Source of the DNA: Candidatus Gastranaerophilales bacterium
Lineage (GTDB): Bacteria; Cyanobacteriota; Vampirovibrionia; Gastranaerophilales; Gastranaerophilaceae
Direction: 5' to 3'
NCBI GenBank assembly: GCA_944325705.1
Contig: CALVBB010000010.1
Location: forward strand, 1 to 64,000
DNA length: 64,000 nt
The translations under genes and the position numbers were made by a program. Positions 8,005 to 17,830 of this stretch are shown here, one piece after another. The notes beneath the pieces were generated by a model. It did no database searches. It was not told where the DNA came from and saw only the letters and a program-made list of their open reading frames with translations. How positions within the stretch are numbered: position 1 is the first letter of the stretch; every line of letters begins with the position of its first letter.

Positions 8005-8038
8005 TGGTTTTTATAAAATTTTGGTATAAACTTTTGTT

Positions 8039-10021
8039 ATGGAACGCAGATTTAAAATAAATTCAAAATACTCACCTGCAGGGGATCAGCCAAAAGCCAT
8101 AAAAGAACTGGTCAATGGGCTGGAAGCTGGCGATGATGCGCAGACACTTCTCGGGATAACCGGTTCAGGAAAAACGTTTACCATTGCAAATGTCATTGAA
8201 CAGGTGCAGAAACCGACGCTTATAATTGCTCATAACAAAACTCTTGCGGCCCAGCTTTATAATGAATTTAAAGAACTGTTTCCGGATAATGCCGTCGAGT
8301 ATTTTATTAGTTATTACGATTACTACCAGCCGGAAGCATATATTCCGCGCACAGATACTTATATTGAAAAATCCGCTTCCATAAATGAAGAAATAGACAG
8401 ACTGCGCCACAATACGACAAGAAGCCTCTATGAGAGAAACGATGTAATAATTGTGGCTTCAGTGAGCTGTATATACGGTTTAGGGCTTCCTGAAAACTAT
8501 TTCAGGGGTTCTGTTGAACTTAAAGTAGGGGATGAAATAGACAGGGATGCGCTTTTAAATCATCTTGTGAGCGTTCAGTATACACGTAATGACCTTGTTC
8601 TCGAGCGTTCAACGTTCAGAGCGCGCGGTGATATTGTTGAAATTATGCCAGCTTATGAAAAAATTGTCACAAGAATTTACTTTTTCGGCGACGAGATTGA
8701 AAAAATTGTGAAAATTGACAATGTTTCCGGCGAAATTCTTGAAATGCCCGAAAAGACAGTTATTTATCCTGCTGTTCACTATCTTTCTTATGATGAGAAT
8801 GTAGATGATACAATTGCTTTGATACGGCAGGAGCTTCAGACAAGGCTAGTTGAGCTTAATAATGAAAATAAGCTTGTGGAAGCGCAGCGCCTTGAACAGC
8901 GGGTAAAATATGATTTAGAAATGATTAAAGAGATGGGATACTGTTCAGGAATTGAAAATTATTCAAGAATTATTGAGCGCAGACCTCCGGGTTCGCATCC
9001 GGCAACACTTCTTGATTATTTTCAGGGAGATTTTTTGACTGTAATTGATGAATCTCATGTAACTCTTCCGCAGCTTAAAGGGATGAGCCACGGTGATGCT
9101 GCAAGAAAAGATACCCTTATCAAATACGGTTTCAGGCTTCCGTGTGCAAAGGATAACAGACCGCTTACAGGTGAGGAATTTTTCTCAAAAGTCCGGCAGA
9201 AAATTTACATCTCGGCAACTCCAGGCGAATTTGAGAGAAAAACTTCAGCGCAGCTTGTTGAACAGATTATCCGCCCTACAGGGCTTGTCGATCCAAAAAT
9301 TCATGTTCGTCCTATAGATACACAGATTAATGACCTGAAAGAAGAAATCAAAAAGCGGGCAGACAAAAATGAAAGAGTGCTTATTACAACTCTTACAAAA
9401 CGAATGGCAGAGGATTTGACGGATTTCTTTATACAGGAAGGTATAAGAGTCCGTTATCTTCATAGCGGTATCCAGTCGCTTGAACGGGTTGAAATTTTGA
9501 GGGATTTGCGCCTCGGAGAATTTGATGTACTTATAGGTGTAAACCTGCTCAGAGAAGGTCTTGATATTCCAGAAGTATCGCTTGTTGCAATTATGGATGC
9601 GGATAAAGAAGGGTTTCTCCGATCTGAAACAAGTCTTATACAGACTATTGGCCGTGCTGCCAGAAATGCCTGCGGCGAGGTTATCATGTACGCTGATAAA
9701 ATTACCGAATCCATGCAAAATGCAATTGACGAAACTGAAAGACGCCGTAAAATTCAGCTTGCACATAACGAAAAATACGGAATCGTGCCACAGACAATTA
9801 AAAAGCCTATAGAAAACAATCTTCTTTCTCTGGTTGCAAGCTATAGAGAGCTTGAAGATATTGTCGCCGAAGAAATGGTTGATATGGGTATCGAGAAAAA
9901 AGATTTGCCCAAACTTATTGACAAACTTGAAAAAGACATGCACAAAGCTGCTAAAATTCTTGATTTTGAGCGTGCGGCAGAAATCCGCGACAAACTAAAA
10001 AAGCTCAGAGAAATGGTTTAA
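8039..10021 (+). CDS. uvrB: UvrABC excision nuclease subunit B
   Basis: This is a full-length UvrB (660 residues, the usual size). It is the damage-verifying helicase-like subunit of nucleotide excision repair, loaded by UvrA and partnering UvrC. Visible motifs: Walker A GITGSGKT (39-46), the beta-hairpin region [13 protein letters not shown] near 90-102, DESHV (motif II), the QTIGRAARN motif VI, and a C-terminal UVR domain ([19 protein letters not shown]) that contacts UvrC. The ATG at 8039 sits very close to the -10-like GGTATAAAC, so the leader is very short. It converges on the minus-strand operon, and its stop overlaps the end of the 10018 gene by four bases. Confidence 0.97.
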   Translation: MERRFKINSKYSPAGDQPKAIKELVNGLEAGDDAQTLLGITGSGKTFTIANVIEQVQKPTLIIAHNKTLAAQLYNEFKELFPDNAVEYFISYYDYYQPEAYIPRTDTYIEKSASINEEIDRLRHNTTRSLYERNDVIIVASVSCIYGLGLPENYFRGSVELKVGDEIDRDALLNHLVSVQYTRNDLVLERSTFRARGDIVEIMPAYEKIVTRIYFFGDEIEKIVKIDNVSGEILEMPEKTVIYPAVHYLSYDENVDDTIALIRQELQTRLVELNNENKLVEAQRLEQRVKYDLEMIKEMGYCSGIENYSRIIERRPPGSHPATLLDYFQGDFLTVIDESHVTLPQLKGMSHGDAARKDTLIKYGFRLPCAKDNRPLTGEEFFSKVRQKIYISATPGEFERKTSAQLVEQIIRPTGLVDPKIHVRPIDTQINDLKEEIKKRADKNERVLITTLTKRMAEDLTDFFIQEGIRVRYLHSGIQSLERVEILRDLRLGEFDVLIGVNLLREGLDIPEVSLVAIMDADKEGFLRSETSLIQTIGRAARNACGEVIMYADKITESMQNAIDETERRRKIQLAHNEKYGIVPQTIKKPIENNLLSLVASYRELEDIVAEEMVDMGIEKKDLPKLIDKLEKDMHKAAKILDFERAAEIRDKLKKLREMV

Positions 10022-10734
10022 TTTCTTTCCTTAAGCCGTTCTTCGAATGAGAAGATTTCTTCGCTAAGCTGCGCCAGATAATTTGCCCCGATGACAAGGT
10101 TGTACATTATTGTTACACACCAGATGTATTTTATCAGGTAATTGTCAAACCCGAGAAACAGCCAGAATAAATAGCTTATAAATCCGATAACTATAGCATT
10201 AATAATAAATAATTTCACAATCATGTAAGCACCGCTCACAAATGCCTCCGGATAAGCTTTTAAAAATTTTACCGGATTATAGGCTTCAAAAACATTCAAA
10301 CGCCGCACAAATATTATGTATCCGGCAAACCAGAACCCGAGAAATATAAACCATATCATAATTTCGCACGTCATATCAAGCGCATCATCCCCTGTTTTTA
10401 CAAACCCGCATGCAAAATTTGCCCCGAAATAACAAATAAGAGCGTAAATTCCGGTTGCAAGCAGTCCTAAAAAGCCGTTAAAACCCATTGATAAAAAGTT
10501 CGCTCCAGGAACAATCTCCGCATTTTTTGCAATAGTATTGTAGGAGATTTCTACAAGGAAACCGGTTATAAGCACCAGAAATACAGCTCCTACTGTAGAG
10601 AGCAGTGCAACATTCGGCTTTGCTGCAAGTATCCATTCTCTGAACCAGAATAACGGAATTGCCCATAATATAAGTTTCAAGCCTGTAAAGCTTTCGCCGA
10701 TTGTACTCTGATATGCGTCTTTGATAGATGCCAC
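10018..10734 (-). CDS. polytopic membrane protein of unknown function (about 238 aa)
   Basis: The protein has about six hydrophobic segments (for example [80 protein letters not shown]) separated by short loops, and a charged C-terminus. It could belong to a DUF4013-type family, but I am not certain. I place the start at the GTG at 10734 because GGAGG lies eight bases before it; a TTG start at 10749 would put the RBS inside the coding region. It follows the histidine kinase by 49 bases and is probably the last gene of the minus-strand operon. Confidence 0.65.
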   Translation of the reverse strand: MASIKDAYQSTIGESFTGLKLILWAIPLFWFREWILAAKPNVALLSTVGAVFLVLITGFLVEISYNTIAKNAEIVPGANFLSMGFNGFLGLLATGIYALICYFGANFACGFVKTGDDALDMTCEIMIWFIFLGFWFAGYIIFVRRLNVFEAYNPVKFLKAYPEAFVSGAYMIVKLFIINAIVIGFISYLFWLFLGFDNYLIKYIWCVTIMYNLVIGANYLAQLSEEIFSFEERLKERN

Positions 10735-10783
10735 CCTGTTTACCTCCAAATCTCTAACTATTTATAGTTTATCATTTTTTTTG

Positions 10784-11899
10784 TTAAATTACAACATTTT
10801 GAAGTTCAATTATGAATTTAGTTCCTTTAGAAGGTTCACTCTCCGCATAAATTTTTCCTCCGTGCATCAGAACCAGTTCTCTTGTAATAGTCAGTCCGAG
10901 CCCTGTTGACGGTGCATGTGAGTTATTCGGATTTATTTGAACAAATTTTTTAAATATTTTTTTCAGATGTTTTTTCTCGATTCCGGCGCCGGTGTCGATT
11001 ATCTTTATTGTTAAATTTTTTGAAGCTGTTTCTGTTTTTATTGTTATTTTGCCGCCGGAAGGTGTAAATTTTATGGCGTTGCTTACAAGATTAAAGAATA
11101 TCTGCTGAAATTTCTGATAATCGGCAGTTATTTCGATATTTTCCGGAATATCAAGTTCTGTTTTAAGTTTTTTCTTTTCATATAGAGGTTTTAATATATT
11201 TAAAACCTCCGCAGCATTCTGTCTGAGGTTGAATTGTGTCAGGTTAAGCGTCATCCCGTGAGCTTCTATTTTTGAAATATCAAGCACCTCATTAACCATT
11301 CCGAGAAGATGCAGGCTTGCAATACGAATATCAGATACGTATTCCTTCTGCTTTTCATTCAGGCTGCCGGTGAATGGCATCTCAAGAAGTTCAGAAAATC
11401 CGAGTATTGAATTAAGCGGAGAGCGCAGTTCATGCGACATGTTTGCAAGAAATCTGGTTTTTACTTTTTCGGATTTTTTAAGCTTTTTCTCCTGTTTTTT
11501 TGCCTCTTTTATACCTTCCTGCAGTGCTTCTACCTGCAGACGTACAATGGATGAAAGTTCTATATCCTTGATTATTCCGGAGATTATAACAGCACATGTC
11601 TTGAAAACGTCGGCTTCACAGTCTGAAAAAGCTTTATATCTGCCGATTTCTATCATACCGAATTTACATTCCTGGATAGCAAGGGGCTCCTGTAATTTCG
11701 CTTCAGTATCTTTATTCCCGTGCTGATATTTAATTTCAAAACTGTCCGAATTTTGTAAATAAATTGTGCCGCCATCAAAGGGAATAATTTTATTCAGAAT
11801 TTCAAACAGAAGTTTTTCTGCATTATCGACGGTATATTGCGCACCGTAAAATTCTTTAAGTTTAGAAAGTGCATTTCTGTAAAATTCAAGTTCGTCCAA
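10784..11899 (-). CDS. soluble sensor histidine kinase with GAF-like input domain
   Basis: This 371-residue kinase has no membrane segment. Residues 1-115 look like a GAF-type sensor domain. A charged helix (about 118-148) follows, then a HisKA dimerisation domain with MSHELRSPLNSILGF (phospho-acceptor His156). The ATPase domain has the N box NLVSNAIKFTPSGG, G1 DTGAGIEKKHL and G2 GLGLTI. It would autophosphorylate and pass phosphate to an unidentified response regulator, since none is adjacent. The start is a TTG at 11899 with GGAG six bases ahead, and the gene begins three bases after the hpt stop, so it is translationally linked to housekeeping genes. That is unusual company for a sensor kinase. 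Confidence 0.85.
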   Translation of the reverse strand: MDELEFYRNALSKLKEFYGAQYTVDNAEKLLFEILNKIIPFDGGTIYLQNSDSFEIKYQHGNKDTEAKLQEPLAIQECKFGMIEIGRYKAFSDCEADVFKTCAVIISGIIKDIELSSIVRLQVEALQEGIKEAKKQEKKLKKSEKVKTRFLANMSHELRSPLNSILGFSELLEMPFTGSLNEKQKEYVSDIRIASLHLLGMVNEVLDISKIEAHGMTLNLTQFNLRQNAAEVLNILKPLYEKKKLKTELDIPENIEITADYQKFQQIFFNLVSNAIKFTPSGGKITIKTETASKNLTIKIIDTGAGIEKKHLKKIFKKFVQINPNNSHAPSTGLGLTITRELVLMHGGKIYAESEPSKGTKFIIELQNVVI

Positions 11900-11902
11900 T
11901 GG

Positions 11903-12436
11903 CTACTCCACGTATCCGATAAATTTTAGGTTTCTGAAATAACCTTCGTAGTCAAGCCCGTAGCCGACAATAAATTTGTCATCAATATGGAAACCATAGT
12001 AATCCGGTTCTATATCTGTTTTTCTTGAAATTTTTTTATCAAGCAGCGAGCAGAATTTTGTGGATTTTGTCTTGAAGTTGCATGCCATAAAGTCCATCAA
12101 AAATTTTGCGGTCAAGCCGGTATCAATAATATCTTCTATAATCAGAACATTTTTCCCGTTTAAATCAGGAAGCGAGATGTCTACGGCGTTAACTTTTCCG
12201 GTTGTGTTTCTTCCTGTTCCGTAGCTTGACAACCTTATAAATTCCATCTTTAAAGGCATGTCAAGATATTTTACAAGGTCGGTTGCAAACATTACGGCTC
12301 CCTTCAAAACGCAGATAGCATAAACTTCTTCCACTTTATAAAAGCTGTTAAGCTCTGCTGCAATCTCTTTTATCCTGTTTTGAAGTTCATCTTCCGTAAA
12401 AAGCGGTTTTATATCCTCAAGTTTTATATCTAACAT
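11903..12436 (-). CDS. hpt: hypoxanthine phosphoribosyltransferase
   Basis: This 177-residue protein is a purine salvage phosphoribosyltransferase converting hypoxanthine or guanine plus PRPP to IMP or GMP. The PRPP-binding signature VLIIEDIIDTGLTAKFL is present near residues 96-112, with the two acidic residues and DTG expected for the family. The flexible-loop SSYG and the C-terminal GYGLDYEGYFRNL are also typical of HPRT. It lies two bases after tilS, the same tilS-hpt order found in many bacteria, in a minus-strand operon. Confidence 0.94.
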   Translation of the reverse strand: MLDIKLEDIKPLFTEDELQNRIKEIAAELNSFYKVEEVYAICVLKGAVMFATDLVKYLDMPLKMEFIRLSSYGTGRNTTGKVNAVDISLPDLNGKNVLIIEDIIDTGLTAKFLMDFMACNFKTKSTKFCSLLDKKISRKTDIEPDYYGFHIDDKFIVGYGLDYEGYFRNLKFIGYVE

Positions 12437-12438
12437 AG

Positions 12439-13755
12439 CTAACCTTCCTTTTTTATTAATTTTAGCACATGCGTCGGGTTTGTTTCAACTCTTATTTTAT
12501 TGCTAATTCCTGCGCCTGCAGCCCACAAAACCTCGTTATCCCTGCATAAGAAAAGCATTTCATCTTTTATGTGTTTCGGAATTTTTTTATCTGTAAGATA
12601 TTTTTTTAATTTTTTTGTGCCTGATGTGCCGAGCGGGCTGATGATGTCGCCGTCACGGCGTTTTCTTAGTGTAAAATTAACTTCTTTCAATGCCGCATAA
12701 GCTGTAAATTCACTATCCTGCGGAAAACTGGCCGGTTTCGAGGTGTATTTTTCTATTGAAAAAATATAATTACCAGTGTCGTATGTGCCTTCTTTGGTTA
12801 CTAAAATTTCAGGCAAATGTGTAGACTGCTTTTGAATAACTTCAAAATAATTTTCATTTACAAACATAAAAAGATTTTTTGTAATTGAACATTTTTTGCC
12901 GGATTTAGCGCTGGAATTTTCTTTTATAAAGTTTTTTATCCGTAAAATAGAGGTCCTGTCGTAATCTATACCGTTTGTAAGAAATATTTCATAAATAATT
13001 CTGTTTTGCGCTGCATCAGGTGCTTTCAGAAATTTTTCCGTTGAATTTCCGATTTCTTTTTGCAGCTGGTTTAAATATTCCTGTAGAAGATTGTTTTCAT
13101 CCGTAGCTATTTCAGAAAGTGAATTAAGGGCTTCTTTGCACTTGGGGTTGATCTCTTCACACAGCGGGAGAATTTTTTGCCTTATAAGATTTCGTTTATA
13201 TTTAGTATTCATGTTTGAACTGTCAATATTCGGATGAAGATTTTGTTCTTTCACGTATTTTGCAATACGGGCGCGTGAGACTTTTAAAAGCGGTCTGTAG
13301 AAAATGCCGCGGTGTTCTTCTATTGCGGAAAGTCCTGCAATTCCGGTTCCTTTAATAATTCTGTAAAGTACAGTTTCGGCGTTATCGTCAGCATTATGTG
13401 CAGTCAGAAAATATTCGCTCTTGAATTTTTCAGCACACTTTTCAAAAAATTCGTATCTTGCTTCCCTTGCTGCGGTTTCAGTTTTCGGAAGCCCGTCGTC
13501 AAGTGTTTCTGAATAGAATTTTATATTATGTTTTGTGCAAAAATCCCTGCAGCGTTCAGCATCCTCTCTACTTTCTTCCCCGCGCCAGTTGTGGTTCAGG
13601 TGTATTGCAATTACCGGAATGTTTAATTCATGCAAAATATTTAGCAGACAAAGCGAGTCAACTCCGCCGGAAAACCCGAGCAACACAGGCTCGCCGGAAG
13701 TTTTAATTCCGTATTTTTCAAGAAAAGCTTTAACAGTTTCTACAATATCGCTCAT
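12439..13755 (-). CDS. tilS: tRNA(Ile)-lysidine synthase
   Basis: This 438-residue protein modifies C34 of tRNA-Ile(CAU) to lysidine so that it reads AUA. The N-terminal PP-loop ATPase motif SGGVDS (29-34) is intact, and HNADDNAETVLYRI is the characteristic HxxDDxxET segment of TilS. The C-terminal region carries the TilS substrate-binding domain with LRKRRDGDIISPLG and KKLKKYLTDKKIP. The start ATG overlaps the stop of the preceding Clp-N gene by an ATGA junction, indicating translational coupling. Confidence 0.94.
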   Translation of the reverse strand: MSDIVETVKAFLEKYGIKTSGEPVLLGFSGGVDSLCLLNILHELNIPVIAIHLNHNWRGEESREDAERCRDFCTKHNIKFYSETLDDGLPKTETAAREARYEFFEKCAEKFKSEYFLTAHNADDNAETVLYRIIKGTGIAGLSAIEEHRGIFYRPLLKVSRARIAKYVKEQNLHPNIDSSNMNTKYKRNLIRQKILPLCEEINPKCKEALNSLSEIATDENNLLQEYLNQLQKEIGNSTEKFLKAPDAAQNRIIYEIFLTNGIDYDRTSILRIKNFIKENSSAKSGKKCSITKNLFMFVNENYFEVIQKQSTHLPEILVTKEGTYDTGNYIFSIEKYTSKPASFPQDSEFTAYAALKEVNFTLRKRRDGDIISPLGTSGTKKLKKYLTDKKIPKHIKDEMLFLCRDNEVLWAAGAGISNKIRVETNPTHVLKLIKKEG

Positions 13756-15110
13756 TGTTTAAACTTTTTAACGCCTTCTCTTATTTCTACGGCGTCAACT
13801 CCAAGCTGTTCAAGTGCTTTCATTGCAATACAGGTCGGCTCTGTTGTGAGTGCCAGAAGCATGTGGGCGGATTCAATTCTGGACTTGCGTTCTTTTTTTG
13901 CAAGTTCCCAGGCTGCTTCAAGAACTCTTTTCGCGCGTTTTGTAAACACTATTTCTTTGTCGTAATATTCATTTCCGAAGCCGATAAGATCTTCTACAAC
14001 TTTTCTTGCATCTTTTATATTTATTTCAAGTTCGGCAAGAACCTGTGCGCCCACTCCTGCTGCTTCTCCGATAATTCCGAGCAGGAACATTTCTGTCCCG
14101 ACAACGTTACGTCCTAAACGGCGGGCTTCTTCTTTTGCCAGCCTCAAAATAGTAAGCGTCTGCGGCATCTGTTTTTCAATAGGTTTTATAATACTGTGCG
14201 CAAGGTCATCATCTGAAATCTTCAATTCTTTGAAAATTTCGTAAGCAAGCCCTTTTTTAGTTTTCAAAACCCCGAGTATAATGTGCTCAGGCAGAACGAC
14301 CGATGAGCCGAGCTCTTTGGCTGTCTGGAGCGCAGAGTTCATTATTGTAAAGGCATTCGGCGTAAAAATTATCTGTCTGCCTTCGTATTCAGCCTGTCTT
14401 GACTGTATATTTTTAAGTTTTTCATCAAACAGTTCTTCTGTAACGCCGTTCTGCGCAAGAATTTTAGTGAGTTCGCATTCCTTATCCTCGAGAATTGATG
14501 AAACAATCTGCTCAGTTCCCAAAATTTCATAATTTGAGGCTGAAAGTTTTGCAACTGCACGTTCAAACACTGCTGTAGATTCTGCACTATCAAACAGGGC
14601 ATCAGTTTCTGCAGAACGGTTATGCTCTGTTTCGCGGTTATCATCAATTTCAGGATGATAAAGTTTTTTGACTTTTTTCTGAACAAGTTTCTGGAGAAGT
14701 GTTCTTGCTGCATAAATGTCAAACCCAAGTTTTTCTAGAGTTTTTACATTGTTTGAATTCTTGTCGCTTATTACGGCAAGAAACAGATGTTCGTAAAGAA
14801 TTGAAGGATTGCCTGATTTGTTTGCAATATCGAGCGTATGTTTCAGAATATTCTTTACGTGATGGCTGAAATTCGGCACAGCATCCGGACTTTTTGCTTT
14901 TGTTATTTCAAGAGTTTTGTTTATTTCGTCATATAAATCATCGTATGTGATATTATAATTCTTGAAAATTTTCAAAGGAATGCCTTTTGCCTCTTTTACA
15001 AGCGCAAGAAGAAGATGTTCTGAAAGAATATACTCCGAATTCATCTCCTGTGCGATTTTTTGAGCCTCAGCCACTACATTTACTGCTTTTTCCGTAAACT
15101 TTTCAAACAA
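13752..15110 (-). CDS. ATPase-less protein made of Clp N-terminal repeats
   Basis: All 452 residues appear to be repeats of the Clp N-domain helix unit, the part of ClpC/ClpA/ClpB that binds substrates and adaptors. I count six half-repeats, at about residues 6-50, 88-135, 178-228, 245-300, 315-370 and 388-445. Examples are SEYILSEHLLLALVKEAKG and RIESAHMLLALTTEPT. That equals three complete Clp-N domains. No Walker A, Walker B or AAA module is present anywhere. It overlaps tilS by four bases and follows DUF1292. By analogy it might act as an adaptor, decoy or substrate collector for a Clp unfoldase encoded elsewhere; that is inference. A ClpX-type zinc finger gene lies in the same operon. 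Confidence 0.75.
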   Translation of the reverse strand: MFEKFTEKAVNVVAEAQKIAQEMNSEYILSEHLLLALVKEAKGIPLKIFKNYNITYDDLYDEINKTLEITKAKSPDAVPNFSHHVKNILKHTLDIANKSGNPSILYEHLFLAVISDKNSNNVKTLEKLGFDIYAARTLLQKLVQKKVKKLYHPEIDDNRETEHNRSAETDALFDSAESTAVFERAVAKLSASNYEILGTEQIVSSILEDKECELTKILAQNGVTEELFDEKLKNIQSRQAEYEGRQIIFTPNAFTIMNSALQTAKELGSSVVLPEHIILGVLKTKKGLAYEIFKELKISDDDLAHSIIKPIEKQMPQTLTILRLAKEEARRLGRNVVGTEMFLLGIIGEAAGVGAQVLAELEINIKDARKVVEDLIGFGNEYYDKEIVFTKRAKRVLEAAWELAKKERKSRIESAHMLLALTTEPTCIAMKALEQLGVDAVEIREGVKKFKQ

Positions 15111-15386
15111 TTATTCTTCCCCGTCTTCTTCATCCATATTTTCTACATATTCGGCAACCCTGTTAAATTCATCGTCATCATCAATTGTTTCAAACAGGTA
15201 ATCTTCGCCGTCTTTTGTTAATCTCATAAGGACTAATTCATCATCTTCGCTTTCGCCTTCTTTTTCAGCCGGAAGCAGAAGTGCATATTCCTGATTGTCA
15301 ACTTCTACTATGTCAAAAAGTTCAAATGTGATGACTTTGCCGTCCTCGTCAATTGTTTCGATTAATTGTTTTTCGTCTTTTTCCAT
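15111..15386 (-). CDS. DUF1292 family small acidic protein
   Basis: This protein of about 91 residues is strongly acidic, with the DUF1292 (YrzB-like) pattern: a DEDGKVITFELFDIVEV beta-strand region, then EYALLLPAE, then LVLMRLTKDGEDYLFETIDDDDEF. The family is found beside ruvX/yrrK in Firmicutes, and the same neighbourhood is seen here (ruvX directly upstream). Its biochemical role is unknown. I choose the second ATG (15386) because AAAGGCG lies seven bases ahead of it; the upstream ATG at 15401 has no RBS. Confidence 0.8.
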   Translation of the reverse strand: MEKDEKQLIETIDEDGKVITFELFDIVEVDNQEYALLLPAEKEGESEDDELVLMRLTKDGEDYLFETIDDDDEFNRVAEYVENMDEEDGEE

Positions 15387-15403
15387 TTTTACGCCTTTCA
15401 TTT

Positions 15404-15808
15404 TTATTGTTTACGTGACAGGTACTGTTCCAGTATAATACAAGCACTCTCAATATCAACTAAACCTTTGTCTTTTGTGAAGTTAATTTTCTTATTTCTC
15501 AAATTTTCTTCCGCCTCCTCGGAGGTTAAGCGTTCATCTTCAAAGAAAATTTCATATCCCTGAATTTTTCCGGCAAAATTTATGCAATCCTCTGCCTGAG
15601 CGCCTTTTGTTCCGTCCATGTTAAGCGGAACTCCGGCGACAATTTTTTTTACGTTATTTTCTCTTGCAATTTTATAAATTGCCTCAAGCGCCCTCTCCTC
15701 AGGCTGGCGCGGAATATACGAGTGCCCGTTTGCAAGCATCAGAAGATAATCGCTCAAGGCTATTCCTATTCTTTTTGTTCCTATATCAAGAGCCATTACT
15801 TTATACAT
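15404..15808 (-). CDS. ruvX: RuvX/YqgF family Holliday-junction resolvase-like nuclease
   Basis: This 134-residue protein has the RNase H-like fold of the YqgF family. The first acidic strand is MALDIGTKRIGIALSD (Asp7) and the second acidic region is FFEDERLTSEEAEENL. A late acidic position lies in DIESACIILEQYL. Members act in 16S rRNA 5' maturation or as Holliday junction resolvases. It overlaps the 536-aa gene by eight bases and is followed two bases later by the DUF1292 frame, an arrangement conserved in other phyla. Confidence 0.9.
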   Translation of the reverse strand: MYKVMALDIGTKRIGIALSDYLLMLANGHSYIPRQPEERALEAIYKIARENNVKKIVAGVPLNMDGTKGAQAEDCINFAGKIQGYEIFFEDERLTSEEAEENLRNKKINFTKDKGLVDIESACIILEQYLSRKQ

Positions 15809-17411
15809 TTTTCACCCACTTTTCTTCGATTTTTTCAATAATTTTGTCAAGTTCACCAAGTGTAAATCTGTTTTGATTTTCTTCAGTATTGAATTTTAGT
15901 GAAAAATAGTATTCGTAAACGCTTTTTCTTAAAATATTAACATATAATTCAGGCAGCATTTTTTCATCAAGATAAATCCCGTATAAAAGCGCGGCTTCAT
16001 CATCTTTTTTATCTGTCATCTTTAGATATGCGCATACAAGAAGTCTTTCCCGCCAGATCTTTTTTTCCTCCTCATAAAATATAACATCTGTATTCCGGCT
16101 GACTTCTTCATCTAAATCTGCGTTTTCAGTATCCGATTTTAATTTTTTGTTTAGATTTTTAAGAAATTCTTCAAATTCAGTGCTGTATTCACTGTCCAGA
16201 AACCAGTGTTCCATAAAATCCATATTCAGAATTCTTTCAAAATCTTTGCTCTCGATTTGTTGCGGTTTATATTTTTGTGAAAGGACTGTTTTGAAGTCCT
16301 CTTTTTCATAGTCAATATCCGCAAGAAGGTTTTTCCAGCATACATATTCATAAGGCAGAAGCCAGTTCTTTGTTCTTTTTTTAGAGATGCCTTCTCCGTA
16401 AAGAAGCAGCGTTTTTAGAACAACAGGCGGAACCGCTATGGATTTTTCTCCTTTATAAAATCTTTCTATTATCTTGTCGCATTCAAATTCCGAGATGTCA
16501 TTAAATCCGAAGCAGTCACGGATGCCGTTGTAATCATTCAGAACAACCGCAACAAACTGTACTCTTTTGTCAGTATTTGTTCTCGAAAATATAAGCGCCT
16601 GATTTCCGTGTCCGTCAGGATAAGTGACGCAGCAGCGGTAGGGCTTAGAGCCGGACAGAAGTTCTTTATAGAATTCCTGCGAATTATCCTCTCTAATGCC
16701 GGCAAGTTTTAGCTTTGAAAGGTTTCGTTTGATTAACGGTTTTATGTCGTCACTTACAAAACCGCAGGCAGTGTTAAGTGCATGGTATGCAAGCTGTGAA
16801 CGTGAATTCCCAAGAAGTTCCAATGCCTCTTTGCCGGTCACGGAATCCGGTCTTGAGAGAAATACAGGCACAAGTATATTTGCAAGTGCGTCCTGTGTAT
16901 AATCGTCAGCGAGTGATTTTATCAAAAGAAGTTTATCTTTTTCGTCTACTGCATTTAAAAAATCAAGAAAATCAATCTGTACTTCGGGGTTTACTATTGC
17001 CTTATCCAGAAGGTCTCTAGTATCCTCGTCTATTATATCAAAGTTTTCGGCGTATTCGCTGTAATCTTCGTATTTCCAGTCGGTTTCAAGTTCTCTTAAG
17101 AAGCTAAGAACAATAATCTTTACTTCGCTTGAAGCCATGTTGTTTTTCAGGATAGCCCAGAGCTGGTTTATAAGTTCATTCCTCTCTACGTAGCGTCCAA
17201 GCAGAAATCTTATAATCTTTTCACTGCCTGTTTTTATATTAATCAGTTCTTTGAAAAGAAGTTTTTCTATAATTTTTCTATCAGGTTGCGCATCAAGCCG
17301 GGAAAAATCGCACTTTGAAATATCCGCGGATTTTGAGTATTCTCCGATAATCCTTAAAAGTTCAGCTTTTACCTCAAAAGGGTTTAGTTCTTTTGCCTGA
17401 TTGTTAACCAT
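15801..17411 (-). CDS. 536-aa protein, possibly HEAT-like, function unknown
   Basis: I do not recognise this protein. It is soluble and rich in charged helices. Residues about 60-230 contain short helix pairs of the kind seen in HEAT/ARM folds (for example LINQLWAILKNNM and GKEALELLGNSRSQLAYHALN). The region about 235-330 is more globular, containing YRCCVTYPDGHGNQALIFSR. The C-terminal half contains a strongly acidic stretch near residues 425-450. It starts at an ATG overlapping the stop of the zinc finger gene (TAATG) and overlaps ruvX by eight bases, so it is firmly inside the operon. Protein-protein interaction is a guess from the fold class only. Confidence 0.7.
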   Translation of the reverse strand: MVNNQAKELNPFEVKAELLRIIGEYSKSADISKCDFSRLDAQPDRKIIEKLLFKELINIKTGSEKIIRFLLGRYVERNELINQLWAILKNNMASSEVKIIVLSFLRELETDWKYEDYSEYAENFDIIDEDTRDLLDKAIVNPEVQIDFLDFLNAVDEKDKLLLIKSLADDYTQDALANILVPVFLSRPDSVTGKEALELLGNSRSQLAYHALNTACGFVSDDIKPLIKRNLSKLKLAGIREDNSQEFYKELLSGSKPYRCCVTYPDGHGNQALIFSRTNTDKRVQFVAVVLNDYNGIRDCFGFNDISEFECDKIIERFYKGEKSIAVPPVVLKTLLLYGEGISKKRTKNWLLPYEYVCWKNLLADIDYEKEDFKTVLSQKYKPQQIESKDFERILNMDFMEHWFLDSEYSTEFEEFLKNLNKKLKSDTENADLDEEVSRNTDVIFYEEEKKIWRERLLVCAYLKMTDKKDDEAALLYGIYLDEKMLPELYVNILRKSVYEYYFSLKFNTEENQNRFTLGELDKIIEKIEEKWVKNV

Positions 17412-17692
17412 TATCTTCTGGCTTTCCCCCAGAACGCGTCAAGAATTTGCTGAGCTTCGGCAGACGGCATTCTGTCGTTTAAAATCAAATACTGCACCGC
17501 AATCATTGCGCACTCCGAACAAATATTAACACCCGGCCCCTGAACCATTTTCAGAACCTGTGTGTTAGGGCGTTTGCAGAAACTGCAGTACACAACTTCG
17601 TCATTATTATTTTCAGCATTGTCAGAACCCCTTTCCTCTTTGTGGTGGTTATTCCGTTTTGCCCCTAGTTTGACTACTTTATCTTCTGACAT
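17411..17692 (-). CDS. stand-alone ClpX-type zinc-binding domain protein
   Basis: This 93-residue protein carries the C4 zinc finger of ClpX: CSFC at residues 36-39, then GPGVNICSEC with Cys58 and Cys61. In ClpX the same domain precedes the AAA unfoldase and binds adaptors and substrates. Here the AAA part is absent, and the sequence ends naturally 30 residues after the finger. The N-terminal 30 residues are Asn/Glu/Lys rich. A good RBS (AAGGAG) precedes the ATG. It is the first gene of a nine-gene minus-strand operon that also encodes an ATPase-less Clp-N repeat protein, so both look like detached Clp recognition domains. Function is inferred only. Confidence 0.8.
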   Translation of the reverse strand: MSEDKVVKLGAKRNNHHKEERGSDNAENNNDEVVYCSFCKRPNTQVLKMVQGPGVNICSECAMIAVQYLILNDRMPSAEAQQILDAFWGKARR

Positions 17693-17760
17693 GCTTTTTC
17701 TCCTTTTAATTTAACACATAACCGTTTTTATATTCTCCATTGTAACCTAAATCTGAAAAT

Positions 17761-17789
17761 TTGCCAAATTTTTATTATTATTTTATAAT
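17761..17789 (+). promoter_or_regulatory. promoter of the TPR lipoprotein gene
   Basis: TTGCCA, 17 bases, TATAAT (17784-17789), 41 bases upstream of the preferred start. A canonical sigma70-type promoter. Confidence 0.75.
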
Positions 17790-17830
17790 ATCAAAAAAAT
17801 GTGTTTTTATAATAAAGAGGGATGAGTTTT

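Noticed and set aside
9245-9943. A 232-residue open frame antisense to uvrB
   Set aside because: It lies wholly within the confident uvrB gene, has an unlikely Phe/Cys-rich composition and no RBS.
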